DNA of 64,000 nucleotides, taken from positions 35,236,489-35,300,488 of the forward strand of contig CM065680.1 of assembly GCA_017654935.2 (NCBI GenBank). The letters run 5' to 3'. This DNA is from Phymorhynchus buccinoides. Lineage: Eukaryota > Mollusca > Gastropoda > Neogastropoda > Raphitomidae. Every line of letters begins with the position of its first letter. The first letter of the stretch is position 1. Below the pieces are notes generated by a model. The model did no database searches and was not told the origin of the DNA. It saw only the letters and a program-made list of their open reading frames with translations. This document shows, piece by piece, positions 11,131 to 24,792 of this stretch. The position numbers were made by a program, and so were the translations under genes.

Positions 11131-11652
11131 CATTCACAACATGCAATACACTGACAACTCAAATGACGATTTAAGAGGGGAAAAAGAACATTTTCCAAAG
11201 ATAAAGTCATAATACAGAAACTCCATAGGCCCCCTGGAGCAGAATCATTATGCCTACCACAAGAAAAAGGACAGACCGGCGTTTGCCACGGATACAGGTA
11301 CAAGAGGTGGAGACTGAAACGATGACAATGACGACGACGATGACGGCAGACATCGTTCGCTTTCATCGAGTACTAAAACAGGTGAGGATTTGGGGATTTA
11401 TCTGTTTCATGTGACACTGGGAGTCAAGACTAAATGCTGGTGTGTCTGTGTTAAAGTCTTGTACATTATGTGCGCGCCATGCATGTTTGTTGTGCATGCG
11501 CGTGGGCCTATGCATGAATGTTCTCGCGCGCGCAGTGACAGAAAGAAAAGAAAAAGAAGTGATAATTAGTTTTTGTAAAGTGTCTAATGATTAGTATTCG
11601 ACCGATTTGAAACGTCTTACATATAAGTTACAACCATCCACACACTTCTCAG
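11130..11652. other. Non-coding, no feature recognised
   Basis: Mixed sequence with an imperfect ACGATGACG run near 11318-11345 and CG/TG alternation around 11490-11535. No gene recognised. Confidence 0.4.
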
Positions 11653-11696
11653 TCTCTCTCTCTGTCTGTCTGTCTCTCTCTGTCTGTCTCTCTCTC

Positions 11697-11790
<94 letters not shown>

Positions 11791-11914
11791 GGACACATGT
11801 CTTAATTTACACAGACACCGTGAGACAGACAGAAAGAGAGACAAGTTGACAAAAAACATTGATTGATTATTTAATGTCATTAGCTATATATAGCCATTAT
11901 GCAAGAGAGAGAGA

Positions 11915-11969
<55 letters not shown>
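11653..11969. repeat. (CT)n then (GA)n microsatellites
   Basis: A CT tract with TCTG variants (11653-11788) and a GA/TG tract (11904-11969) in opposite strand orientation, 115 bp apart. Together they are able to pair as an inverted repeat. Confidence 0.95.
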
Positions 11970-11970
<1 letters not shown>

Positions 11971-12567
11971 AGTCTTTTTAGAATTCCCTTTTATAACTGC
12001 CAAGAATTGCCAACTTGAAATAAAACGGGGGAAAACTTTACAGTTATGGTTTTGTTTTTACATGCATTGGAATACATACCTGATGAATGATTCAACGTAT
12101 TCTTATGTAGGTTTTGTTTGCCTTGTTGAATAAACAAAGACTTGTTCCAGATTACAAGCATTCAAGCAACACCATTTCCCCATCCATTCAGCCGCCACGA
12201 GAGAATGAGTATCTAAGAGTACCATTTAGGTATATAGCATCTCCAAACTAATATAATGTTTTTTACAGTGTTCTAGTCTCGCGATTAATCTCGCTTTATT
12301 ACAACCATTCATCACTAAAGACTCTTAATGTCACCAAAGACACTCAGTAGTAGGCTCTTCGATGTCACACCGGAGATCACTGAGCGAATAAAATAAGAGC
12401 TGGCGGAGTCAGAGCAACTATTTCCTCACAGGCAAGGTGGTGACAACACGCTAGTTAATGTCAAGAGGAGCAGACGGGGAATAAATAATAAATCAATCGT
12501 GGCCTCTGACAAAGAAAACACCAAATTAGGCCTAATTAATACGGATGTGCAGGCACATGCACATATA

Positions 12568-12978
12568 TGTGACCCAGAACCACGTCGCTGGGCTTAGTTT
12601 CTCACAACAGGCTTGCAAAGTCAAAAATATCATTTTTTTCCAATTTTGAGTTATGGGAATTTTCGTGTTCTCTAACATCTTATCTTTCATATTTATAAAG
12701 GACAATCTTTAATATGGCCTCTAAATGATCTTATAAGTGCTTTGAAGCGAGTAGCCTACGTCAATGCAATTTCTTCAGCTAGGATAAATTTTAGACTTTT
12801 CTCAAAATGTCCGACGCTCACCCTACTAATTTTAAATGCTCATAACTTTGGAACGGATAAAGATACAAGAATGGTTCTTGCATCAACAGAAAGAGAATTG
12901 CCTGCAGTTTGTAAAGGTATGATATTCTCAGAATGGTCATTTTGACACTTAATGTCCCTTTCGTGGTGCTGGGTCACA
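12568..12978. mobile_element. TA-flanked MITE, TGTGACCCAG ends
   Basis: Inverted ends TGTGACCCAGAACCACG (12568-12584) and, read in reverse from 12978, TGTGACCCAGCACCACG (one mismatch in 17). Both sides are flanked by TA (12566-12567 and 12979-12980), consistent with a Tc1/mariner-type target. The 411-bp length and absence of a transposase frame mark it as non-autonomous. Confidence 0.7.
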
Positions 12979-13263
12979 TATGGGCCTAGTAAATAATAGG
13001 CTCACATGCGCTTATAAAGGGTCAACAAGTTTGTCTGAAATCGCTTCTGCTGATGCGAACAGGTTTCTTTCCCAAGCATTCGTCAGCATTCATCGTTCTA
13101 AAATTAGTAGGGGAGTGGTGAAGGAAAAGCGAAAATAAAGACGTAAGAATAGAATGATCGTTGTTGTTGCACAATAATGGATGATATAAGAGGACTGTTT
13201 TTGTTGGTTTTCATGAAGGAGCGGAAGAACATTTCCCATTTACAGTAGTCACGAATTGCACTG

Positions 13264-13309
13264 GTGTGCGTGCGTCTGTGTGTGTGTGTGTGTGAGAGAG
13301 AGGGAGAGA

Positions 13310-13383
<74 letters not shown>
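13264..13383. repeat. (TG)n/(GA)n compound microsatellite
   Basis: TG alternation interrupted by GA blocks, ending in about 54 bases of pure GA. Confidence 0.95.
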
Positions 13384-13387
<4 letters not shown>

Positions 13388-14554
13388 CCCACTCCTTTAG
13401 GGTTTCGTATAGCCTACAATGGCCAGTTTTCATCAACTTTGACTGTAACTAAAAGCTGGCGCAGTGGTACAAGAACCTGACATCACCCCCATGGCATGTG
13501 GCAGCTGATGTCAAACGTTACAGATCACACAGTAATCAACCCGTGTGCGACTCAATGAACTGTAGTAATCGTGATCATTGATTTATTGATCAGCTAGCAA
13601 GGGTCTATCGATTTTTTTCTTCAGACACGAACAAGAAAGAAAGTATTATGAAGCCGACTTGTAAGACTTAAAATGAAGGTAAGCTTACACTCTTGCCATT
13701 TGTAATACCCTGCCTTCATCATGATGCAGTAGGGTGTTAGAGCGTGTATGTAGTGTTTGTTAGCTGCTGATCGATACCGTTGGTGGGATCGATACCCGCA
13801 CGTGCTTGAGACTTCATTCGAGGTGTCTAGCTGAAAGATAACGACAAGATTTTTTTTGTGTGTGAAGGTGTGAAATCAAACATGCTGAAGCTATCAATAT
13901 TTGATGTTTTTTTATGAGTTTTGTTTCCAATTGTTTTTTTGGTTTTTTTTAATCTTCTCTCAGTTTTCAACTTCACCGAAAAAGTGCTTACAACTTGCCT
14001 ACTTATTAAATTCAATCTTGCGTTTGTACAGGCTAAGAATAACACTCCCAGCAATTCTATCCAAGGTCTGTATGGAAAACACAAAGGTTCATAGAAGAGA
14101 ACATTAAATCATTGTCAGAACAGATTTAAAACAAAAACGAAAACACACCACTTGGATTCATAAAAAAGGGCAAAATTATCTTTAATATCCCTAAAACCGA
14201 AGACATGGATGCAAATTGGTTTTCGTTTTTGTTCAAAGAAAGTGAGGGGTAGGCCTATTTTCATAAAAACATACACATTATTTTCACATATTTCTCAACA
14301 CTGAACCAAATAAAAAGAGTTTAGAAATGAAATAGTCCGTTATCTTTCTCTTTTACACTGCTGCCGAAATATGCCAGCGACAGAAAATCCCCATGTTATT
14401 CAACGTGATCTGGAGGCCAAGCTAGCACACGCAGAAATCATCTCCAGACAATTGGGCAGAAAAATTAAGGTAAGCTTACACTCTTGCCATTTGTAATACC
14501 ATACGGCAGTGACTTAAACTTGAATAACGGAAAACAATGATAGGTCAATACCGG

Positions 14555-14589
<35 letters not shown>

Positions 14590-14828
14590 GGTTGACAGAG
14601 ATGTGCAGGCCAGATAGCACATACCATAACAATTAAATAATGATAGCTGATTTTTATTTATTGGTTGTAGGCTAATAAAAATACGCCCTAAGCATACCTG
14701 ATTTTGTTTTTACACCCAGTAGACAGGGTATGCAAGGGGCAAAGGTAAAAGAGTAAATTTTAAAAAACGTCTTGGAAGAAAATGAAGACTGAAGAAGCAG
14801 GTAGAGAATAGGAAAACAGAGGTCTATT
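13384..14828. other. Non-coding; short GA tract
   Basis: Contains a GA tract at 14558-14588 and a direct repeat AAGGTAAGCTTACACTCTTG (13678-13697 and 14467-14486) with further matching bases, two copies about 790 bp apart. No coding frame was recognised. Confidence 0.45.
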
Positions 14829-15576
<748 letters not shown>

Positions 15577-15603
15577 ACGCACACACACACGCACACACAC
15601 ACA

Positions 15604-15660
<57 letters not shown>

Positions 15661-15676
15661 CGCGCACGCGCACACA

Positions 15677-15736
<60 letters not shown>
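15577..15736. repeat. (CA)n microsatellite
   Basis: A 160-base CA tract with a few CG steps. Confidence 0.95.
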
Positions 15737-15737
<1 letters not shown>

Positions 15738-16039
15738 CACGAGCACCAACTGAAAGTAAACAAACTAGTATTAGGAAGCTACTATCAGCAGTCTAGACAG
15801 TCATAATGTTCCGAATGTCTGTGACCCCGAGTGCAAATCATGTCTTGTTTTTTTTTATCTCTCCAGTTGTCACGGTTGGTGTCAAAATTGGTTTCAATTA
15901 GGGAAAGAAAAAAACGAGGGGTAAAAAAGAAAGTAAAGAAAGGGCATTCATTGACAAGCTTTTAAGTCACGAATGGCTTCTGTCACTGTAATTAAGAAGT
16001 AAGGTGTGATTTGCAACAAGATAGCCAACAGCCCTGACC

Positions 16040-16263
16040 CAGGGGCGGACCAAATGATTCGTAGGGGGCAATCCAGGGAGCAGCATAGGTCCTGGGTTGA
16101 GGAATAGTGGCCTTGTGGGGGGCCCACGGGCAATTTTGCATTTTGGTGATTATTAAAGCAAAAAATGAGCAATGTTCTTATTTTTTACTCTTGTGTAAGG
16201 TACAGGCGTGGGGAAAAGGGGGGGTTCCGGAAACCCTGGAAAACCCCCTCAGATCCGCCCCTG
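16040..16263. mobile_element. hAT-like MITE, copy A
   Basis: A 224-bp element with ends CAGGGGCGGACC (16040) and, in reverse from 16263, CAGGGGCGGATC. CTGACCC sits directly on both sides (16033-16039 and 16264-16270, extendable to 8 bp if one terminal base is shared), which fits the 8-bp target duplication of hAT elements. The interior is shared with the copy at 52,384-52,629. No coding capacity. Confidence 0.75.
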
Positions 16264-16839
16264 CTGACCCAACAGCCAAGTTGTACCAATAAAAATATTT
16301 CATGCCATGTGTGCAGTGAACCTTTTCAGTCTGACTGAAACCTCGGTTTAGTTTCTCCTACCTTTTTTTCCCCCTTTTTTCCTTTTTCATTGCGGGTGTG
16401 ATACCTTTGGGGTGCAAAGACGTGGATTTTATCCCCAATCTTAACGCTCAATCAAAAACAAACAGAGCAATTTTCCCCTCTGTTACCCGTGTGTATTTAG
16501 CTGTGGCTGGCATGAAGAGAGCAGACGATTCTCTCCCTTTAGCTGTAAAAGCTTTCAATATCCGCGAAATCTTGCTTGTCGTCTGCACTAAACTGTCGTC
16601 TGTTTCACTCTTTCGAGGGAACAGTCGTGATGCGGTAGCATGTGTTAAATTGATAGAATGATAAACACGGAGAAATTTGCATTCGAATGTAAAGTGGTTA
16701 CAGTGCTTGTGTGCGTGGATGATCCTATTTGAAGGAGAAAAAAAAGGTGGGAGTTTCTACATTTGGAAAACACACAACGTTTTTGTGAATGGTTGGAATA
16801 TAAATGGAAAAGTTCGGTGCACATTTCATCCTTGATTAT

Positions 16840-17035
16840 GGTGGTACCATGTAACCATAGCCAATGAGGTTTAACCGAGGCGTGGTTACTGCTACACATA
16901 TCTGTATTATTAAAAAATCGGGACTTTACTGGTGTTGCACTGCCTCCGGGCATTGCCTCCAGTATTGTTCCCACCATCTTTACAAATGAAATGGCCGAGA
17001 GGCCGAAGAGGGCGTAAAACCTTATTTTCACGCAC
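16840..17035 (+). repeat. Dispersed repeat, forward copy
   Basis: Recurs in reverse orientation inside the TTAA element at 36,290-36,490. Shared landmarks include CATAGCCAATGAGGTTTAAC, GGGACTTTACTGGTGTTGC and GGCATTGCCTCCAGTATTGT. Divergence is moderate. Class unknown; it lacks obvious TIRs and coding capacity. Confidence 0.7.
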
Positions 17036-17376
17036 ATTTCATCCAATCAGTCGTCGTGTTTTGTGACATGATTTGGAGTTGTAAATTTAGTATGTTTTGT
17101 CGAGCCCTCCGCATCTCGTTTCCGACCCTGTCACAATGATGTATTATGCCATTTATGGAAGGGTGCGGCGACCTCGTGCCCTGGCTCAGGTAAGACTCAC
17201 AAACTGATATGATGCAGGTCTTGGCCTAATCATAAGTAGGCCTATTATGCCCTAATATTTTAATGGTTTAATAATGGCTAGTTATGCCAGCCAGAATGCC
17301 TTGATCAACCATATGCATGTCATGTTTAATGTTTTGCGTATAGAATGACCATCACATCTGTGACATTAGGAGCAGA

Positions 17377-17459
17377 TATAAAGAGGCTTCGAGACCACGT
17401 GATCGAATCGTATCGTACAGTCGTGCGATTTTAATGTGGACGTGTGGCTGGCCCTTTAC
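17377..17459 (-). mobile_element. TAA-end MITE fragment (AGGGCCAGCCACACG family)
   Basis: On the minus strand it reads TAA, AGGGCCAGCCACACGTCC, and continues through TACGATACGATTCGATCACG. The same sequence is found on the plus strand at 34,422-34,497. The TAA before the terminus and the MITE-like end suggest a Harbinger-type element. A 96-bp CT tract begins seven bases from this end. Confidence 0.6.

Positions 17460-18451
<992 letters not shown>

Positions 18452-18519
<68 letters not shown>
18452..18519. repeat. (GA)n microsatellite
   Basis: Pure GA, 68 bases. Confidence 0.95.
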
Positions 18520-18523
<4 letters not shown>

Positions 18524-18900
18524 ATATTGTTATAGAGGTACGCAGTTTTGTATTATCCATTCAGACAATATGATAAAATCATCTTACTGCCTATGGGGGC
18601 TTTTTATTTTATAACCGAGAACATTAATTACTTTGTCTACTTGTTATCAACTGTGAAACATCCAGTAATAATTTTGAGTTTTTTTGTCATTGAACTTTTT
18701 GTTGTTGCGTTTGTTCAGTGGTCTGTTTGGTTAACGCAACATAACTTGAAGCTTTCCTTCTGGATCTGTCCGTCTCATTATGAATCTTTTTCTCTCCCTT
18801 GTGATGCTATAATTTACTCCTTAATCTTCTTTTCTGCCTTGTTTTCATAATAATGTAATCTTCGTAACATGGTCATCATTCTCATTATCACTTTGGATTT

Positions 18901-18915
18901 ACCATCACCACTACC

Positions 18916-18949
<34 letters not shown>

Positions 18950-18959
18950 TCATCATCAC
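18901..18959. repeat. (ACC)n(ATC)n trinucleotide tract
   Basis: ACC/CAC units pass into about nine ATC units. The frames give poly-Asp or poly-Gly only. Confidence 0.9.
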
Positions 18960-20309
18960 AAATACAGTGATGCACGCAGAATATAGAAGAAAATGTCCTG
19001 TCCCTTGCAAAAAGCAATAGGACAAAGTCCACCAGAGTCCAAGTTCAATAAACCGAATAAGACTTTTTTTCTCACAGGGTGGAACACAATGACAATTTTA
19101 GTTTTAATCGGACTAGAGTACTAACAGGTCTGCGTGTTGGTTGGGTACGCGCGTACACCCCCCCCCACCCCCCACCCCCATCCCCCACCCACCCCTTGAA
19201 ATCGTAGAGAAATCACGTCATGCTTGTGTCATTGTTTGCGTCATATGGTGGGGTACGCAGCCCTCCTTGGTACTCTATGTCGTATGACACGGGCCTGGGG
19301 ATATTACTGCCAATGTCACCAGGAAGAAACCAGAGTATGATTTCTGGAGCATGAAGATGGCACACAAGCTTACACTAGTTGACGATGTCTATATCCTTAG
19401 TAAAATGACGAAATTCCAACGACATTCCAAGATATTTACTTACAAACCTTCACCTAAAACCACACGAACTTTCTGGGTTACCTAATCCCTCAAGGTGCGC
19501 TATTACCTACTTCATGAGTGTGACCCGAGTAACTGATAATCAACATAAAAAATACGCTCTTTACTATGTACAGCCCAACTAGCAAGGTCCCAGATGCTAA
19601 TTCTTTAGTGCCGTCCATTTACATGTCAGTATGTTGACATAGCCTAATACAAAACGTTTATCGATGCAGAACAATCTTTTCAAGGAATAGAGCATGGATG
19701 CGGGTGTTACGGATGGACGGGGACTGTCTCTTGAATGGAAGTGTCAAGTTAAACGACGACTTCGTTGTTTATTTACTCGCTTGGTTTTTCAGCACAAATG
19801 CCTGGTGTTATGGGGTGCACTTGCTCGCATCTTTCATTGACACAATCATAAATTTACAGCAAGATTCAATGAACGGTTTTGAAAATATGAAGCAAAAAGT
19901 GTGCGAGTCCTTGTGGCTTGCGAGGCGGATTTCTTTGTTGGCATCATTTTTTAGTCCCAAGGCAGAAAAATATTGAGACAGCTTATGTAGGCTCTATACG
20001 CTTGTTGTATTTGTTTGATGATCAAAGTCCTGCACATTTATTTCTCACCCTGAGTCAGTTCTGCTGTGTGTTGTCAGATGTGCAACACATGTGTCAGCAT
20101 TTACAGCATTAGGCCAACTACGATCGAATCAGTTCAATAAGCTACGTCCGTCTGCCCTCTAAAAGTGATTGTGCCTTTCAAAAGTTCTAAGATGTATGAC
20201 TATATGCCATGAACTATATGGCTATGTGATTACGAACATTAAATTTGTTGCATAAGCGGTAACAAAACAAAACAAAGAAAGAAATATTTAGAGCGCTGTA
20301 AGAGAAGAG

Positions 20310-20313
<4 letters not shown>
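18960..20313. other. Non-coding, C-rich patch
   Basis: Contains a C-rich low-complexity patch at 19,156-19,196. The 92-codon frame at 19,698-19,976 has no recognisable domain and no splice or promoter context, so it is not annotated as a gene. Confidence 0.4.
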
Positions 20314-20386
<73 letters not shown>

Positions 20387-20670
20387 CCATACATACATAC
20401 AGACAGGCAGACAGAGACAAAAATACTAAAATGCGAGAGAAACATAATACTTGGACAACAACGGGAGCAAGAACAGAACAAACTCTACAGCTCTAATGGC
20501 CAATTACGAACAACAGCTGACGCTGTGGGCAAACTATCACCTTCCCCTTCTTTTGAACTGCATGACAAAAGTAATGTTACCACTACAACAAAGGTCTACA
20601 ACGCAAGGCATGTAACGTGTACACATTTTTTGGCAGATGGAATAAGCTTGCCCACTTGAGTGTAATTTCA

Positions 20671-20704
<34 letters not shown>
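20314..20704. repeat. (GA)n and (GT)n microsatellites
   Basis: GA at 20314-20385, followed by CATACATACAGACAGG-type tetranucleotides, and GT at 20674-20704. Confidence 0.92.
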
Positions 20705-20707
<3 letters not shown>

Positions 20708-21984
20708 CTTATCCTTACGTGTTCCATATTTGTTGCTTTAGCTTTGCCTATAATAGAGTAATGGAAGAACAATGGGAATGTCGGGTGGGGATTATGGTGG
20801 GAGATTGAATTTTTAAAAAAGCAAGTAATTCCTTCTACCTACTGTTTATTGCATAGCAATATCAGCTACTGTTTGTGACAAATCTTTAATCAATTCGAAA
20901 TGACTTTTCTGGTCACAAGTGTTGAACACTTTGATTTCGCGATTTCTTTCAACGCACCACCTATTACGGGTAACTGTAGATTTTTTGACATAACCATTTA
21001 CAACATTTTGAGCAATCAGCCAAGTAATAAACAATTATATGAAAATAACATTTTAGAAAACCATGCATCCGAATTAATCCAACATTCTTCGATCCAAAAG
21101 AACATTCTTTTGACAATGTCTGAACTCAACTAAACGTTATCTAAGTATGTGATAACTTTTAAAACCTAGTTGTTCACAAACATGCACAGACAAACGAACA
21201 AAAACATAAAAATCTGGCTCGGTGGGTAAGAAAGTAGTGTATATCAACAGCGGTTGTGCATGACATATGCCCCCTATTTTGTATAGATACCATAAAGTCA
21301 GATCAGAGTAAGTGGTGCTAGGGACGCTAACTGCATCCCATTTGTACTTTGTTGCTACTTCAAACGATCCGAACGCTACAAATGTGGTTTAATGGATCGA
21401 TGGTTCAATGGTCAGTTCGTGGGATTTTTATAATGGTCAGACTGGTACATTCAGATCTGGTGTCCAACCAAGCAGACGTAAATGACTTTCTCGTGGGAAC
21501 ATGGATGCAATGGGATGTATTTGCATAGCACGTTCATCATCTACACTTCAAAATGGTTTTGTGAAGAAATATGAGCTCAGATCAAGAGACATTTGCACTG
21601 ACTTTCAATGGCTGCGACCTTGGACATTAGTCTGCTTTGATGGACCATGTCTTTAAGTCTCTTGCCTGAGTGAGGGGATGTAATTTGGGCACAACATTTT
21701 TCATAACTTGTAAGGGACAAGTTTCAGCCCAGTTTTCTGAAACAGCTGTTACTTCGTATGCTACCCGGGGTTGATAGTCGAATATACGAACAAAACCCCC
21801 CAACCTAAAACAGGTGTGATTTGGACCTTCACCACAATACAAACGAAAATAAACAAACTTCAAACTAAGAACTGGGGGACAATAACATAGTGCAACACTC
21901 TGTCAACAAACGAAGAACCCCGGGTTTAAAATAGGCCTAATGTGTTTAAAACCAACCGATATCAATACATTTTTAAAAAACAAG
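20705..21984. other. Non-coding, no feature recognised
   Basis: About 1.3 kb without recognisable repeats or exons. Confidence 0.4.
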
Positions 21985-22980
21985 GGCGTCGCCGAGCGGC
22001 AGACATGTCCGTCACCAGCAATGCCACGCACTTGCGACACCCCGTAGAGTGTCACATCCTGACACAAAATTGGAAGGGATTCTCTCTTCTAGTTCACGAG
22101 ATACAGCTTGAAGAAGAAACATATAGCGCAAAGAAGGAAATTTCGGTTTTCAAGGTCACACTTCAAGGTCAAGGTCAGCATGGTGATAATTTATGCTCGG
22201 GTGTTTTCTTCTCTAGGGTATACAGTACCACACACAATCTGAAGCGCTTCTGTCAAGTACCAATGTGGAAAATATGGCTTAAAACCCAATGTGTAGACCC
22301 CTACCACTTTCAAGGCCTACTGATCGCCCGGACCGTGACCTTGACCTTGATCGGTATGCCACCATCAGAACGGGCATAAGCCAAAGTACCTTCATGCCAA
22401 ATTTGAAGACTAACACTAACGGTGTGGGAGTTATGGCCCCTGAAAGAGTCGGTTTTCAAGGTCGTACGCCAAGGTCAAGGTCACGACGGCAAAATGGGTT
22501 TGCGCGGATGCCTTCCTCTCATGGTGACACACCAGCACACAAAATTTGACGTGATTCTGTCAACCCGTTCGAAAGATATCCTTGGGACAGACAGAAGGAG
22601 AAAAAAATGACCCTCCGATTTTCAGGCTCCAGCGATCTTTTTGACCTTGACCTTGATCGGTATGCCATCATCAGAACGGGCATAAACCAAACCAACTTCA
22701 TACCAAGTTTCAACATCCTATGTTGATCGGTGCCCGAGATATGGCTAAAAATAGATTTTCGGTTTTCAAGGTGGTACATCAAGGTCAAGATCACGACGGC
22801 AAAATGGTTTGCGCCGATCTCTTCCTATGAAGGAGGCACACCTTCACACAAAATTTGACGCGATTCGGTCAAGCGGTTCGGGAGATATCCTTGGGACAGA
22901 CAGGGGAAGAAAAAAAAATAATAAAAAAAAAAATACAAACCAGCCCATCGCAAAGTCCGTTCACCTTCGGTGACGGACAA
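21985..22980. repeat. 307-bp repeat array with AAGGTCA-type motifs
   Basis: Three diverged tandem units anchored by TTCGGTTTTCAAGGT at about 22,143, 22,450 and 22,757. Each unit brings a pair of doubled AAGGTCA half-sites in opposite orientation: plus strand at 22163-22177, 22471-22483 and 22779-22793 (last one altered), minus strand at 22336-22350 and 22642-22656. The units also share ACAAAATTTGACGYGATTC and GATATCCTTGGGACAGACAG. GTCCGTCACC at 22007-22016 and GGTGACGGAC at 22969-22978 are inverted and may mark the ends; the right one also forms a small local hairpin (22955-22978). Frames through the array are not credible proteins. Confidence 0.75.
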
Positions 22981-23825
22981 TCAAGCTTATCCGAGTCTGA
23001 CTGAGAACGCGTAGGCTTACGAACTCGTCACAGTAGACAAAATTATCGTGTTTATAGTCTTATCAAAACCACTTAGCTTATGCATATGTGTTTTTTTGTT
23101 TTTTAAACCTCAGTATTCAGGGTTGTCAACAACCGCCACATTAATAGGCCGACAAGGATCCAGGCTAGTTTCAGCAGATAACAAATTTACTAATAAATTA
23201 TTTACTCCCCTTTCCCCCTTTTATATGTAAAACCCCAAAGCCCACACTTAATCCCCAATTCCACAATTGATTAAACAATGGACTTATACCCGATTTAAGC
23301 CTATTTTCTACGCTACAACAAAGTGTGCGTTGACCGTCGCTCATTACAACGCAAAATGAATGGTTTGTGGACAATGCGAGACGAGACAGGCCTACACGGA
23401 GGTGGGCTATTCCTTTCAAATGACGGACAGCCCAGCAAAACGAAACCATCACCGAAAGTGATAGGGTTACGTGGGCACTGGCTGGTCGCTGACCGTGAAG
23501 GCCGGTCGAAAGGAATGCGTGTCCAGGGGGCATATTGCCATCATTCTACATGCTGCCCACTGTCCGTGCCAATGAGTCTCAGTGACCGGTGAATGGTCTG
23601 TACTCTGATGTCACATTGTTTGTAGAGTTCAGGAATGGGACTCTGCTGCTCAGATGGCATTTACACACGCACTAGAACATGATGTGCACATTCACGTGCA
23701 AACGCTTTACTTATGTATGTTCAATGCCCCACCCCACCCCTCCTCCGCATACATCCCACGTTCATCTGACACATGCCGGCACCCACCCTTCCATCATGTA
23801 CTCAAACTGTATGAAAAATACGTAT

Positions 23826-23828
<3 letters not shown>
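22981..23828. other. Non-coding, no feature recognised
   Basis: The overlapping frames of about 90-110 codons at 23,198-23,592 lie on opposite strands and show no domain. Confidence 0.4.
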
Positions 23829-23875
<47 letters not shown>

Positions 23876-23887
23876 GTGCGTGTGTGC

Positions 23888-23930
<43 letters not shown>

Positions 23931-23940
23931 TGTGCGTGTG
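23829..23940. repeat. (TG)n(TGCG)n microsatellite
   Basis: TG alternation passing into eight or more TGCG units. Confidence 0.95.
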
Positions 23941-24317
23941 TCTTTATTACTGTATACATGTGTGTCACTGTATGCTCACGCGAACGTGTACAATCTGTAA
24001 TATGCACGTGCGCACACGCGCGTGTGTGTCAGTGTGGTATGCGCATTTCAAGTTGTGTCGAGTCAATACATGAAACAAGTCAGTTAATTCTACTTCTATT
24101 TTTTTTTACAAAGAGACGACGAAACAGTTGCAATATTTGTAATGCGATATTTTTTATTGAAAAAGATTTGCTTTTATAACAACAAATTATTAGCCTAACT
24201 TTTGAAACTTAACTTGTAAATTCATCAATACCTCACGATTACATAAAGATAAACTGCCTCTAAACAAAACAGCCGTATTCATACTATGATGTGTGTTCGT
24301 TTGTTAGTCGTTCTTGG

Positions 24318-24318
<1 letters not shown>

Positions 24319-24356
<38 letters not shown>

Positions 24357-24396
24357 CGCAAGCACGCACGCACACGCACGCACACGCACACACACG

Positions 24397-24441
<45 letters not shown>

Positions 24442-24453
24442 GCGCGCGCGCGT
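24319..24453. repeat. (CA)n with terminal (CG)n
   Basis: CA tract with CG interruptions ending in a 26-base pure CG run (about 24,427-24,452). Such a run is among the strongest left-handed (Z) DNA formers. Confidence 0.95.
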
Positions 24454-24607
24454 GTTTTGTCACAGTGTACATATTGTATTTGCTAGTCATTATGTATGTA
24501 TGATTTGTTTTTGATATTTATTCATTGTGCTTTGGTTCCTTACACCAATTTTCATTGTTGATCTTTACATTTTATTTGATTCAGTATTTTTCTTCTTTTC
24601 ATGACGA

Positions 24608-24792
<185 letters not shown>

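Noticed and set aside
13779..13791. GGGATCGATACCC, similar to a tRNA B box
   Set aside because: No matching A box at the right distance and no cloverleaf; probably chance.
21942..22379. 145-codon frame over the 307-bp array
   Set aside because: It crosses repeat units without a conserved reading phase and has no domain.
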